DNA of 64,000 bases from Microbulbifer aggregans (GCF_001750105.1 NZ_CP014143.1:2573501-2637500); one strand, 5' to 3'; shown: positions 20,184 to 29,992, counted from the stretch's first letter. The notes: a model not told the origin generated them from the sequence alone. Made by a program: numbers and translations.

Positions 20184-21893
20184 GTGGTGTTGGCGGTGAC
20201 TGAATTACGCGAAATCAACATTACGTCGGTGAACTTGATCAAGGCCGAGCTGGTGACGTCTGTGGATTCGGCCGCGGCCCATCTCGACCAGTACGCCGCG
20301 GACCGCAACAATCAGCAGTCCCTTGAGCAGTGCCTGGCCCTGCTGCGTCAGATTTCTGGTGTGCTGCAGATGGTACAGCTGCAGGGCGCTGAGTTGCTGG
20401 CACAGGAGATGTCCAGTGCCCTTGCGGATATCCAGGAGGGGCGCCAGGAGCCCTCAGTCGAGGTGATGGAGGCACTGAGCACGGCCTTCTACGTTCTTAC
20501 CCGTTACCTGGACTTCGTCCAGAATCGGGGCTTTGCGCGTGCCGAATTGCTGATTCCCTATATCAACAGCCTGCGTTCGGCGCGCGGTCTGGCTCCGGTG
20601 CCCGAGAGCCACTTCTTTCGCTGTCGCCTCGATGCCAGTATTCCCGGATCAGTATCGTCTGCCGTGATGGCTGAGGACCTGCGGAATCTAGTGCGCCGTT
20701 TCCGCCATATGTATCAGGTGGGGTTGCTGGCACTGCTGCAGGGAAAACCGAGCAAACCAGCCTTCAACATGATGTCCCGGGCGCTACAGCGGGTGGCGAG
20801 CATCTCCGCTGGCCGCCCCTCCGGAACTCTGTGGGCCGTCGCTGGTGCGGCGCTGGGCGGGATGGCCGCGCGCGAGATGCACAGCAACCGCTCCAGGGTG
20901 ATGGTTTTTAGCATGCTGGATCGGCGTTTGCGTGCGCTGCAGAAGCAGGGCGATGTTGCACTGGATCAGCCGTCCCCACCGGTGCTGGTCAAGGAGTGTC
21001 TGTACTGGCTGGCCCTGTCCGGGCCAACCGGCCAAACTGCCCGGATTCTCGAGGCCTTTTCGGCCAAGCCGCTGGGCTATAGCGAGTCGGAACTCGAGCG
21101 GGAGCGTGCGAGTCTCGGTGGTCCCGGTGCTACAGCGATTGCCGCGGTAGCAACAGCGCTGGACGAGGAATTAACCGGTGTGCGGCGCATGCTCGATGAC
21201 GCAGAGCTGATCGGGGCATCCGGGTTGGATGGCGACGACGGTCTGCTCGGTACCCTGCAACGTATCGCCAGTACCCTCGCACTGCTGAACTTCCGGCGTG
21301 TGGCCGATGGTCTCCGGAGAGCAGTTCACGAGTATCGCTCCTCTGCGGGAGCTGGCGACCATGTTGTCGCTGAAGCGCTGCAGAAACTGACCGGCCAGGT
21401 ATTGATGGTCGATAGCACCATTCGCGCACTGCGCCAGACATCCAGTATTGATGTGGATGAGCACGGGCACGCCGACCTGGCGCTGGAGCGGAGCCAGCTG
21501 GCAGAGGCGGAGCTCGCCGTACTGAAGGAGGCAGAAGCGGGCCTGTCGCTGATCAAACGGGCGCTGGCGTCCTATGCTGAGTCGGATTTTGACCACGGAC
21601 ATATCCGCAACGTCTCGACGACGCTGAATTCGGTGCGCGGCGGACTTGTGGTGCTAAATCTGGGCCGTGCTGCGGCCATTGTCGAAAGGTTGGTCGCGTT
21701 TGTGGAGTCCGTGATGGGGCAGCGGGAGACCGCGCCGGCCGTCGAGCAGACTCTGGATACCTTTGCCGATGCGATCATCAGCCTGGAGTACTACCTCGGG
21801 GAGGTGAAGATGAACCGCAAGGCCGATATGCAATCGCTCGATTTGGCAATGGAGAGCCTCAGCGCCCTCGGCTACCCCGTGGAAGCGGCCTGA
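20184..21893 (+). CDS. fimL: FimL-like protein (ChpA N-terminal homologue, Hpt-like domains)
   Basis: A 569-aa soluble, helix-rich protein with no membrane segment. The N-terminal half resembles the first part of ChpA, the type IV pilus histidine kinase, as FimL does in Pseudomonas. In P. aeruginosa FimL supports twitching, cAMP levels and pilus assembly. It begins around MVLAVTELREINITSVNL. Degenerate Hpt-like helical bundles lie near residues 10-110, and again near 300-400 and 450-560. I see no clear catalytic Hpt histidine, consistent with a scaffold role. Several GTG starts (20184, 20187, 20196) are possible. The synteny nhaB-fimL-nudC supports the call more than any motif. No other pilus gene is in this window. 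Confidence 0.72.
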   Translation: MVLAVTELREINITSVNLIKAELVTSVDSAAAHLDQYAADRNNQQSLEQCLALLRQISGVLQMVQLQGAELLAQEMSSALADIQEGRQEPSVEVMEALSTAFYVLTRYLDFVQNRGFARAELLIPYINSLRSARGLAPVPESHFFRCRLDASIPGSVSSAVMAEDLRNLVRRFRHMYQVGLLALLQGKPSKPAFNMMSRALQRVASISAGRPSGTLWAVAGAALGGMAAREMHSNRSRVMVFSMLDRRLRALQKQGDVALDQPSPPVLVKECLYWLALSGPTGQTARILEAFSAKPLGYSESELERERASLGGPGATAIAAVATALDEELTGVRRMLDDAELIGASGLDGDDGLLGTLQRIASTLALLNFRRVADGLRRAVHEYRSSAGAGDHVVAEALQKLTGQVLMVDSTIRALRQTSSIDVDEHGHADLALERSQLAEAELAVLKEAEAGLSLIKRALASYAESDFDHGHIRNVSTTLNSVRGGLVVLNLGRAAAIVERLVAFVESVMGQRETAPAVEQTLDTFADAIISLEYYLGEVKMNRKADMQSLDLAMESLSALGYPVEAA

Positions 21894-21906
21894 AGCGGAG
21901 GCTGGG

Positions 21907-22719
21907 TTGAGCGAACTCTTTGTGCCCGCCGCGGGCGTGCGACCGCTACCAATAATCCGTCGTCATATCCTCATCTCCGATGGCATGCTGCTCCTGCACA
22001 GCGAGGGGTTGCTGCACCGGCAACTCCCGGTCGCGGAAGCACAGGTTGCCGCCAGTCACTATCTCGGCGAACTCGGTGGCGACCCCTGTGGTGTGCATTT
22101 CCTGGCCAGCCAGCCGGATGTGTCCGGCTGTAGCTGGCGGGGCCTGCGGGGCCTGCTTGGGCAGGTCAGCGAACTGGAGTTCTCACTCGCCGGGCGCGCC
22201 GTTCAGGTGATCAATTGGGATCTCGACCACCGCTTCTGTGGCCGCTGCGGTGCGCCCACCGATTACTACGGCAACGAGCGAGCCCGTTGCTGCACCGGCT
22301 GTCACCTCACGGTATATCCGCGAATCTCCCCCTGTGTCATTATGCTGGTGACACGTGGCGAGGAGTGCCTGCTTGCCAGGCACACCCACCATAAGCACGG
22401 CCTGTTTACCGCACTGGCAGGGTTTATCGAAGCCGGTGAGAGTGCCGAAGAAGCGCTCGCCCGGGAGGTTCGCGAGGAAGTCGGACTCCAGGTGGGAGCA
22501 ACACGGTACGTTGGCAGCCAGCCGTGGCCATTTCCTGGACAGTTGATGCTGGGCTATCTGGCCGACTGGGCTGGCGGTGACGTTTCCCCCGACGTGGAGG
22601 AAATTTCCGAAGCCGCCTGGTTCCGATTTGACCAGCTGCCGGAAATCCCTCCGCCGGAGACGCTTTCCGGGCAGCTGATCCGTAACTTTGCGGCGCAGTG
22701 CGCTAGCCGAAAACCGTGA
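21907..22719 (+). CDS. nudC: NAD(+) diphosphatase NudC
   Basis: NUDIX enzyme that hydrolyses NADH and NAD, and in E. coli removes NAD caps from RNA. It has 270 aa. A zinc ribbon is visible as CGRCGAPTDYYGNERARCC and TGC (residues about 113-135). The NUDIX box is GFIEAGESAEEALAREVREE, with the family-specific motif SQPWPFPGQLMLGY downstream. The start is TTG at 21907, 13 bp after the fimL stop, so it is co-transcribed with fimL. Confidence 0.94.
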   Translation: MSELFVPAAGVRPLPIIRRHILISDGMLLLHSEGLLHRQLPVAEAQVAASHYLGELGGDPCGVHFLASQPDVSGCSWRGLRGLLGQVSELEFSLAGRAVQVINWDLDHRFCGRCGAPTDYYGNERARCCTGCHLTVYPRISPCVIMLVTRGEECLLARHTHHKHGLFTALAGFIEAGESAEEALAREVREEVGLQVGATRYVGSQPWPFPGQLMLGYLADWAGGDVSPDVEEISEAAWFRFDQLPEIPPPETLSGQLIRNFAAQCASRKP

Positions 22720-22738
22720 TAACAAACCGGAGATCTGC

Positions 22739-23389
22739 ATGTACATCGCCATCACATTTTTAATTGCCGTCCTGGCGCTACTCCTGGTTTTTTGGGGTGG
22801 TCGTGTGCTGGTCGGTGGTAACTGGCTACTCGGATTTATTCGTGGCAGTGTCGGCCTGATCCTGCTGGGCGGCGCTCTGTTGATCGTGCTGGTGGCCGCT
22901 GACGTATACAGCTATCGCAACCTTGCCGAGGAACACAGTGTCGGCACGCTTTCTTTTCGCAAGCTCGATGAACAGCACTACGAAGCCAAGTTCGCTGATG
23001 AGGATGGTGTTGCCCAAACCTTCGAGTTGCGGGGCGATCAGTGGCAACTGGATGCAAGACTGCTGAAGTGGAAAGGCCCATTGGCGCGCTGGGGAATCCA
23101 CCCGGCGTACCGGCTCGATCGCGTCAGCGGTCGTTACCTGACGTTGCAGGATGAGCGCACGCTGGAGCGTACGGTGCATCAGCTGAATGGCAGCAATTAC
23201 GGTGTCGACGTATGGGAATCACTGCGCGGCATCAGCAAGCGCATGTCATTAGTGGATGCAGTCTACGGTAGTGCCACCTTCCTGCCGATGGAGGATGGTG
23301 CCGTGTACGAGGTGCGCATTAGCCACAGCGGCCTGCTGGCGCGACCGCTGAATCAGCAGGCAACCTCGGCACTTGAGGAGTGGCGCTGA
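22739..23389 (+). CDS. Conserved membrane-anchored protein of unknown function
   Basis: A 216-aa protein beginning MYIAITFLIAVLALLLVFWG with a GGAGAT ribosome site. Two N-terminal membrane helices (about 1-25 and 35-58) are followed by a soluble domain of about 150 aa containing SFRKLDEQHYEAKFADEDG and WGIHPAYRLDRVSG. Homologues in Pseudomonas are often labelled as cation or multidrug efflux proteins, but nothing in this sequence shows a transporter, because two helices cannot form one. It sits between nudC and sohB in the same orientation with short gaps. Confidence 0.7.
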   Translation: MYIAITFLIAVLALLLVFWGGRVLVGGNWLLGFIRGSVGLILLGGALLIVLVAADVYSYRNLAEEHSVGTLSFRKLDEQHYEAKFADEDGVAQTFELRGDQWQLDARLLKWKGPLARWGIHPAYRLDRVSGRYLTLQDERTLERTVHQLNGSNYGVDVWESLRGISKRMSLVDAVYGSATFLPMEDGAVYEVRISHSGLLARPLNQQATSALEEWR

Positions 23390-23442
23390 CCGCGTTGGGC
23401 GTTACAAAGTTTTACCTCTCCAGAAACAGACAGGGAGTTTAA

Positions 23443-24627
23443 GTGGAATTTCTCAGTGAATACGGCTTGTTTCTCGCCAAGGTTGTCACCGTGGTGGTTG
23501 CGCTGCTGGTGGTGGTGGGTTTTATCGTCGCGAACCGGGAGCAGCTCAAGGAGCGTATCCAGGGGCATATTGTTGTTACCAATTTGAATGACCGTTACGA
23601 GCAGATGAAGGAGACCCTGCTCGAGGCGGTAATGGATAAGCACGAGTTCTCTCACCGCCAGAAGCAGATGGCGAAAGAGAAGAAAGCCAGGGAGAAAGCC
23701 CTGGTCAAAAAACACAAGGCCGAGAAGAAGCAGAAGCCCGCTGAAAAAGTACAGCGCAAGGATCTAGAACCCACCGATACGCCGTTGCCGGAGCAGGGTG
23801 AGGCCGACGCAGAGGCCGGAGAACCCAGGGCGCGAACAGTCATCAAGGAAAAGCCTGAAGGCGAGCGTGCCCGGCTCTTCGTGGTGCATTTTGATGGGGA
23901 CATCAAGGCCAGCGCCCTGGCGCAGTTGCGAGAAGAAATCACCACAATCCTGCAGGTGGCCGAGCCAGGCGATGAGGTGGTGGCATGCCTCGAGAGCCCC
24001 GGCGGAATGGTAGCGAACTATGGTCTGGCAGCCAGTCAATTGGCGCGGGTTCGAAGCGCCGGTATCCAGTTGACCATTGCGGTGGATAAAGTGGCGGCCA
24101 GCGGGGGCTATATGATGGCCTGTGTTGCCGACCGCATTCTCGCGGCGCCGTTTGCCATGCTCGGCTCCATTGGCGTGCTCGCGCAGCTGCCCAACTTCAA
24201 CCGCTTCCTGAAGCGCCACGATGTGGATTTTGAACTGTTTACCGCCGGCGAGTACAAGCGCACAGTGACCATGTTTGGAGAAAACACGGAGCAGGGCAGG
24301 GAGAAGTTCCAGAGTGATCTGGAAGAGATCCATGCGCTTTTCCAGCATTTTGTCTCTGAATACCGGCCACAACTGGATATCGCCAAAGTCGCCACGGGCG
24401 AAGTCTGGTTCGGCCAGCGCGCGGTGGAACTGGGACTGGTGGATGAGCTGAAGACTTCTGACGAGTACCTGACCAGTCGCGCGAAGGATGCGGATCTGTA
24501 CCAGGTGGAGTACAAGGAGCGTAAGAACATCGCCAAGAAAATGGGGCTCGCCGCCCAGGCCGGGATGGAGTCTGCACTGATGCGGCTCTTCTCAAGGCTG
24601 GCGGCTTGGCGTCACCAGGCGCAGTAG
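23443..24627 (+). CDS. sohB: Inner-membrane serine protease SohB
   Basis: S49-family (SppA-like) peptidase anchored in the inner membrane with its catalytic domain in the periplasm or membrane interface. It has 394 aa, versus about 349 in E. coli. An N-terminal membrane helix (about 10-30) is followed by a long lysine/glutamate-rich segment (about 60-125, including KEKKAREKALVKKHKAEKK) that accounts for the extra length. The S49 domain holds the nucleophile in DKVAASGGYMMACVAD and continues through AMLGSIGVLAQLPN and GEVWFGQRAVELGLVDEL. The start is GTG at 23443 with AGGGAG upstream. Confidence 0.92.
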   Translation: MEFLSEYGLFLAKVVTVVVALLVVVGFIVANREQLKERIQGHIVVTNLNDRYEQMKETLLEAVMDKHEFSHRQKQMAKEKKAREKALVKKHKAEKKQKPAEKVQRKDLEPTDTPLPEQGEADAEAGEPRARTVIKEKPEGERARLFVVHFDGDIKASALAQLREEITTILQVAEPGDEVVACLESPGGMVANYGLAASQLARVRSAGIQLTIAVDKVAASGGYMMACVADRILAAPFAMLGSIGVLAQLPNFNRFLKRHDVDFELFTAGEYKRTVTMFGENTEQGREKFQSDLEEIHALFQHFVSEYRPQLDIAKVATGEVWFGQRAVELGLVDELKTSDEYLTSRAKDADLYQVEYKERKNIAKKMGLAAQAGMESALMRLFSRLAAWRHQAQ

Positions 24628-24661
24628 GTCACTGCGGCGAAGTGCCGGTGCAGGGAGCAAG

Positions 24662-25666
24662 ATGATGGCAGAGACATTCCGTGCAGTCTGGGTCGAGGAA
24701 GTGGCCCCGGGGAAGTTCGACCAGCAGATCGTCGAGCGGACGCTGGCAGACTTGCCGGACAACCCGTTGACGCTGGCTATTTCCCATTCCTCACTGAATT
24801 ACAAGGATGCCCTGTCTGCCTTCGGCAACCGGGCCATCACCCGGGAATACCCGCACACCCCTGGTATCGATGCGGTCGGGACTGTTGTGGAGGATCGCAG
24901 CGGCACTTTTTCTTGTGGCGAGACCCTTCTGGTGACCGGTTATGATCTCGGCATGAATACCCCCGGGGGACTCGCCGAGCGGATTTCGATTCCCACTGAT
25001 TGGGCACTGCCACTGCCAAAGGGATTGACCGCCCGGGAGTCGATGATTCTCGGCACAGCCGGTCTCACTGCCGGCCTGTGTGTGGAGAAACTGCTGGAGG
25101 CGGGGGCCAAACCCGGGGATGGAGAGGTGCTGGTCACCGGCGCCACCGGCGGGGTGGGCTCGATCGCTGTGGCGCTACTGGCGCAGCTGGGGTTTCGAGT
25201 CGCAGCGGTTACCGGAAAACTGGAGTCCGCGGACTTTCTCACCGGTCTCGGCGCCTGGAAAGTGCTGGATCGCGAGACCCTGGCGCCATTTGCCAGCAAG
25301 GCGATGGCCAAACCCCTCTGGGCCTGGGCGGTGGACACGGTCGGTGGCGACACGTTGTTTAACGTGATCAAGTCGCTCGCCTATGGTGGTGGGGTGGCAG
25401 CCTGTGGCATGGCTGCCGGTGCGCAGTTCCAGGCCAACGTATTTCCCTTCATCCTGCGCGGCATCAGTCTGCTTGGTGTGGACAGTGTCGAATTGCCCCT
25501 CGAGCGGAAGGCGGCGGTCTGGAACAAGTTGGGCGGTGACTGGTATATCGGCGAGCAGCTCGACCGCATTGCAGAGGATATCGCCCTGGAGCAGGCCCCG
25601 GAGTTCCTGGCTCGGCTGCACCGCGGCCATGGTATCGGCCGCTATGTCGTGGATATGGCGCGGTGA
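24662..25666 (+). CDS. YhdH/AcuI-family NADPH-dependent oxidoreductase (MDR superfamily)
   Basis: Zinc-independent medium-chain reductase of the YhdH / acrylyl-CoA reductase type, 334 aa. The substrate domain has SHSSLNYKDALSAFGN and YPHTPGIDAVGTV. The nucleotide-binding motif VLVTGATGGVGSIAVALLAQ (GxxGGVG) begins near residue 155. E. coli YhdH/AcuI reduces acryloyl-CoA to propionyl-CoA with NADPH. The exact substrate here is unknown, but the motif order favours YhdH over generic quinone reductases. It lies 34 bp after sohB. The ATG pair at 24662/24665 follows AGGGAGCAAG. Confidence 0.85.
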   Translation: MMAETFRAVWVEEVAPGKFDQQIVERTLADLPDNPLTLAISHSSLNYKDALSAFGNRAITREYPHTPGIDAVGTVVEDRSGTFSCGETLLVTGYDLGMNTPGGLAERISIPTDWALPLPKGLTARESMILGTAGLTAGLCVEKLLEAGAKPGDGEVLVTGATGGVGSIAVALLAQLGFRVAAVTGKLESADFLTGLGAWKVLDRETLAPFASKAMAKPLWAWAVDTVGGDTLFNVIKSLAYGGGVAACGMAAGAQFQANVFPFILRGISLLGVDSVELPLERKAAVWNKLGGDWYIGEQLDRIAEDIALEQAPEFLARLHRGHGIGRYVVDMAR

Positions 25667-25828
25667 TAAAGGGTGACGAGTTGCCGGTCATCCCCGGTAT
25701 CGGCCCTATAGTTGCTGAACGAGGCTGCTATTCTTGATGTCCCCCGAACCCCTTTGCGGTGGTACGGGGAAAGGTTACATTGGAGGAAAGGGCCCGGCCC
25801 TTCCGGCGCCCCTTCCTGGTAAGAGACG

Positions 25829-27094
25829 TTGACCGCAGAGAAAGAATTACCAAAGCTGACTCACCAGTCCAGTGCCCTGGTCCTTTCCGGGGGCGGTGCG
25901 CGCGCCGCCTATCAGGCGGGTGTGCTCAAGGCGCTGGCGGAGCTGACTCCGGAGAGTAATCCCAATCCCTTCCAGATTATCTGCGGCACCTCGGCAGGCG
26001 CCGTGAACGCGCTGCTGCTCGCCTCTCACCCGGGCAGCTTCCGTGAAGCGGTGGACACCCTGTGCAACCTCTGGCTGGACCTGACGGTAGACAGTATCTA
26101 CCGCAGTAGCTGGCGCAGTCTGCTCGGCAATATCTTTACCATCACCGGTTCACTGTTCCACCAGGGCGTGAGCCGTCAGCGCCCGCTGGCCCTGCTGGAC
26201 AACTCCCCCCTGCGGGCGCTGATTGAAGAGGCGATCAAATTTCCCAACGTGCAGCGCAATATCGATGAGGGGCGGTTGCGGGCAGTCTGTGTCAACGCCA
26301 TGTCCTACAACAAGGGTGAGTCGGTCAGCTTCTTCCAGGGGGCGCAGGAACTGAAAGAGTGGCGTCGCTTCCGGCGCTATGGGACCCGTGCCGAGATTAC
26401 GGCGGATCACCTGATGGCATCCTCCGCCATCCCGGCACTCTTCGCCACGGTCAAAATTGGCGACGACTATTTCGGGGATGGTGCCGTGCGCCAGCTGGCG
26501 CCCATCAGTCCGGCCCTGCACCTGGGGGCCAACCGGGTCTTCGTGGTGGGGGTTTCGGACAACCGCTCGCCGGTGCACTGGGGCAAGAAGCGCAGCAAGG
26601 CGCCCCGGCACTCTCCCTCCCTGGCGCAGATTGGCGGGCAGCTTTTCAATGCGGCCTTTATCGACAGTCTCGAGGGCGATCTGGAGCACCTGGACAGGGT
26701 CAACCTGCTGCTGGACTCAGTGCACGAAAAAGAGCTGACGGGGCTCTCCCCCCTGCGCCCGGTGGAATCTGCGGTGATCGAGCCTTCCCAGAGCCTCGAT
26801 CGGCTTGCGGGTAGAAAAGTGCGTTATCTGCCCCCCGCGGTGCGCTGGTTGTTCCGGTCTACCGGGGCGACAACCGCCGGAGGCGGGGCATCAGCGGCCA
26901 GTTATCTGCTTTTTGAGAAACCTTTCCTGGGCGAGCTGATCGAACTGGGGTATCAGGACGCAATGTGGGAACAGAATAAGCTGCGTGAATTCCTGCTGCC
27001 GCAAGTAGAGGTGCAGGAATCCGAGCGCAGGGGCCTGTTTGGCATGCGGAAAAAACCGGCAACGGAGATAAGTACTAATGACCCCAATCACTAA
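25829..27094 (+). CDS. Patatin-like phospholipase
   Basis: A 421-aa lipid acyl hydrolase with a Ser-Asp catalytic dyad. The oxyanion motif ALVLSGGGARAAYQAGVL is at about residues 16-33, the nucleophile Ser55 is in ICGTSAGAVNALL, and the catalytic aspartate is in YFGDGAVRQ. No signal peptide is seen, so it is probably cytoplasmic or peripherally membrane-bound. The start appears to be TTG at 25829; no better ATG keeps the conserved N-terminus. The last 17 bases overlap the start of the downstream lipoprotein gene, suggesting translational coupling. Confidence 0.88.
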   Translation: MTAEKELPKLTHQSSALVLSGGGARAAYQAGVLKALAELTPESNPNPFQIICGTSAGAVNALLLASHPGSFREAVDTLCNLWLDLTVDSIYRSSWRSLLGNIFTITGSLFHQGVSRQRPLALLDNSPLRALIEEAIKFPNVQRNIDEGRLRAVCVNAMSYNKGESVSFFQGAQELKEWRRFRRYGTRAEITADHLMASSAIPALFATVKIGDDYFGDGAVRQLAPISPALHLGANRVFVVGVSDNRSPVHWGKKRSKAPRHSPSLAQIGGQLFNAAFIDSLEGDLEHLDRVNLLLDSVHEKELTGLSPLRPVESAVIEPSQSLDRLAGRKVRYLPPAVRWLFRSTGATTAGGGASAASYLLFEKPFLGELIELGYQDAMWEQNKLREFLLPQVEVQESERRGLFGMRKKPATEISTNDPNH

Positions 27095-27764
27095 ACCGGT
27101 CGCGATTATTGCCCTGGCTGTACTGCTTGCCGCCTGTGCCAGCGCGCCTACAGAGGGGCCTTCCCGGGCAGAGGCTGACAGCCAGATACCAGTCCCCAAT
27201 AGCGAGTACCGGCGCCTGCTGGCCGAAGCCAGAGGACTCTCCTTTACCCTGGATTTTGACGCTTTGCGCCGCGCTTACAGTGAGTCCGAAGAATATAACC
27301 CTCACGGTGGAATTAGATTGACCGGATTGCCGGAAGCCTACCAGTCTGTCGAGCAGGCCAACTATGAGCGCTGCCTGCGCTATGTGGATGAGGTGCTGGG
27401 GAACAACTATATGAGCCTGGAGGCCCATATGATCGGCGTGGTCTGCAGTGGCAGGAGCGCCGAGCACGATCGCGAGGACTTGCACCGCTATATGGTCGAG
27501 GGATTGATGGACTCCATCGAGCGCAGCGGCGATGGTCGCACCCAGGAGAGTGCTTATCACACCATCACCACCTCAGAACTCAGGGCTTTCGTGCGGCTCA
27601 AGGGGTTGGAGGTGCTGGAGCAGTCCATCGTCTACGACCAGCAGGGGGTCTACGACAAGATGCAGGTGCGCGACCCCGAGTCCGGTGTCGAATACCCGCT
27701 GTTCTTCAATGTGAGCCAGCAGTTCGCGCACTCGGTTGAAAACGAGAGCGCGTCGCTGGAGTAG
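27078..27764 (+). CDS. DUF4919-type lipoprotein
   Basis: A 228-aa protein with a lipoprotein signal peptide (IIALAVLLAACAS; lipidated Cys at about residue 17). The mature part contains FTLDFDALRRAYSESEEYNP, VDEVLGNNYMSLEAHMIG and DSIERSGDGRTQESAYHT, which resembles the DUF4919 family. Function unknown. It overlaps the patatin gene by 17 bp and converges with the helicase gene with only 5 bp between stops. Confidence 0.72.
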   Translation: MTPITKPVAIIALAVLLAACASAPTEGPSRAEADSQIPVPNSEYRRLLAEARGLSFTLDFDALRRAYSESEEYNPHGGIRLTGLPEAYQSVEQANYERCLRYVDEVLGNNYMSLEAHMIGVVCSGRSAEHDREDLHRYMVEGLMDSIERSGDGRTQESAYHTITTSELRAFVRLKGLEVLEQSIVYDQQGVYDKMQVRDPESGVEYPLFFNVSQQFAHSVENESASLE

Positions 27765-27769
27765 TTGCC

Positions 27770-29992
27770 CTAAAGAAGAAACGGCTGCAGGCGCTCCCAG
27801 TCGAAGCGCCGGGTTACCCTGTCACTGAACAGCACCACCAGCCGTTCTCCCTCCCATTTAACTACCCGCCCGTAACCCAATTTGCGGTGGCGGATGCCCT
27901 CGCCACAATCCGGCCGGCGCAGCGGTGCAGCGGGCGCATCGATTTCCGGCGAGTAACCCAGTTTCTCCAGATAGCGAAGCCCCAACCGGCTCATCGGGGC
28001 ATCGCTGTGTAGTGTTTCCGGCTGCTCCTCCAGTGCCGCGGCCAGGCTCCGGCACAGCGGCAACTGCATCTCTTCGATAAACAGCGATGGCCGCTGTGCA
28101 TCGTCGTCACCACCCGACTTCTGGGGTGGGGAGGGGGTCAGTAGCACCAGTTCCCGCCGGGCCCTGGTCATGGCGACGTAAAGAAGGCGGCGCTCACTCT
28201 CCAGTGAGGCGGGAGCGGAGAAATCCCGCTGTGGCTGATAGGGCATATTGTTCTGGCTGAGGGAGGGGATGATCACCTGCTGCCACTCCAGCCCCTTGGA
28301 CTGGTGCATGGTGGTGATCAGGATTGCATCCGCATGCCCCCGTTCCCCCTCCCGATGCTGGCGCTGCAATTCCTGCAGGTGGGCCAGCGCTTCCGCTGCT
28401 GGCTGTCGCAGGCTGTCCAGAAACTGGCAGAAAGCGAGCACCGTCTGCTGGCGCTCCTCGCCCTGTTGCCGGGTGAAGCTGTCATCCGCAATGCCGCTGA
28501 GATAGTCCAGCTCCCCCAGCTGGCGCCGGAGCAGCTCTCCGGCGGTGCCGCGCCAGCTTTCGCACTCCTTGAGCAGAGCTGCCCGCTGCTTGAGGCGTTT
28601 TGCCTGGGCCGGGCTGAGTTCTGCTGGCGTCAGCTCATAGAGCCCCTGGCCCCAGTCGCCTTCTCGGTGGGCCAGCGTCTCGCAAATGGGCTCGAGTACC
28701 CGGCGGGGAATGCGAATATGGGGAGCCGTGAGCCACTCGTAGAGTCCGCGGCGGCGGCGTTCAGCCGGCAACTCGGCAAATCGGCCGGAGGCGATATTCA
28801 GGCTCCAGAACAGCGGGCGCAGTTCCCGGCGTGACAGCACCGTATTTCGGTTGGCTGAATGGTACGGGATATTCGCAGCCAGCAACGCCAGCTCGATAGG
28901 AGCTGCCACCGACCACAGCCGTACCAGAATGGCGACATCCGCCAGCTTCTTTCCCTGTTTCTGGCGTCGGCGCAGGTGCTCGACCAGCCAGCGGGGCTCA
29001 TTGTCGGTAGCCGTGAGGTTCACGCCTGTTGCCGGTCCGCTTTCAGGAGACAGGCAGAGGATGTCGGCGCGCTCGCGGTTATTCTGAATGAAGTGGTTCG
29101 CCGCCAGCGAGAGTTCGTGGCCGTAGCGGAAGGTGCGGCTCAGCTGATACACATTCGACGGTGGGAAATCCCCGTCGAAATAACGCAGCAGGTAACCCGG
29201 CTTGGAGCCCCGCCATTCATAGATGGTCTGATCCGGGTCGCCGATGGCAATGACGTTTCCGGACTTGCCATAGAGGACTTGCAGCAGGAAGTGCTGCACC
29301 GCATTGATATCCTGGTACTCGTCCACCAGGATGTCCTCGAAATGACTGCCGTACTGCTCGGCAATATCCGGGCACAGGCTCAACAGGATGGCCGGATCAT
29401 AAATCAGGTCGGCATAGGTCACCGCCTGCTGGCTTCGTCGCCAGTCTTCGAATGCGCGGAATACCTTTAGAAAGTACAGGTATTCATCCCCGAGTTTGAG
29501 CTCCTGAAATGCGCTCAGGTCACCACTCAGAATCGTCTTGGTGTAGTCGATGAAAAATTCCGCGGCTTCCACCTCGGACTGCTTGCGCGCGCGGATATCC
29601 TCCAGCTCTTCCGGTGGGGCGCACTCCTCAATCGCGCGCCAGATCTGCAGCTGAATAACGGACTGGGGAAGAGGAGAGAGCTTGGCCGGAGCAATATGGC
29701 CATTGGTGATCATGCGCTGGTACAGCCGGTAACCAAGGCTGTGAAAGGTCTGCACTGTCGGCACCGGGCCCGGCACCAGTGTTACCAGGCGCCGCGCAAA
29801 ATCTTCCCGGGCACTGCGGTTATACATCAGCACCAGCATTCGCTGTGGCGCTACGCCGCTTGCGAGGCGGTTCTTCACGTAGTGCAGCAGGGCGGTGGTC
29901 TTGCCAGAGCCGGCCACGGCGATGATCTTGGCATGCCCGCCGGGGTGTGCAGCGATTGCCTGTTGTTCTTCGGTTAACTCGGGTTCGCCCAT
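27770..29992 (-). CDS. UvrD/Rep-family (SF1A) ATP-dependent DNA helicase
   Basis: A 740-aa 3'-5' helicase-like protein. Motif I is IIAVAGSGKTTALLHY, motif II VDEYQDINAVQH, motif III GDPDQTIYEWRGS, motif V-like TTMHQSKGLEWQQVIIP, and motif VI RRLLYVAMTRARRELVLL. The start MGEPELTEEQQAIAAHPGG keeps the Q motif and removes an unconserved 31-residue extension from an upstream ATG at 30085. It is distinct from the canonical UvrD and Rep in its C-terminal domain, which lacks their long tail. Its role in repair is inferred. It is probably transcribed with the upstream SulP gene (108-bp gap) or from its own promoter there. Confidence 0.85.
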   Translation of the reverse strand: MGEPELTEEQQAIAAHPGGHAKIIAVAGSGKTTALLHYVKNRLASGVAPQRMLVLMYNRSAREDFARRLVTLVPGPVPTVQTFHSLGYRLYQRMITNGHIAPAKLSPLPQSVIQLQIWRAIEECAPPEELEDIRARKQSEVEAAEFFIDYTKTILSGDLSAFQELKLGDEYLYFLKVFRAFEDWRRSQQAVTYADLIYDPAILLSLCPDIAEQYGSHFEDILVDEYQDINAVQHFLLQVLYGKSGNVIAIGDPDQTIYEWRGSKPGYLLRYFDGDFPPSNVYQLSRTFRYGHELSLAANHFIQNNRERADILCLSPESGPATGVNLTATDNEPRWLVEHLRRRQKQGKKLADVAILVRLWSVAAPIELALLAANIPYHSANRNTVLSRRELRPLFWSLNIASGRFAELPAERRRRGLYEWLTAPHIRIPRRVLEPICETLAHREGDWGQGLYELTPAELSPAQAKRLKQRAALLKECESWRGTAGELLRRQLGELDYLSGIADDSFTRQQGEERQQTVLAFCQFLDSLRQPAAEALAHLQELQRQHREGERGHADAILITTMHQSKGLEWQQVIIPSLSQNNMPYQPQRDFSAPASLESERRLLYVAMTRARRELVLLTPSPPQKSGGDDDAQRPSLFIEEMQLPLCRSLAAALEEQPETLHSDAPMSRLGLRYLEKLGYSPEIDAPAAPLRRPDCGEGIRHRKLGYGRVVKWEGERLVVLFSDRVTRRFDWERLQPFLL

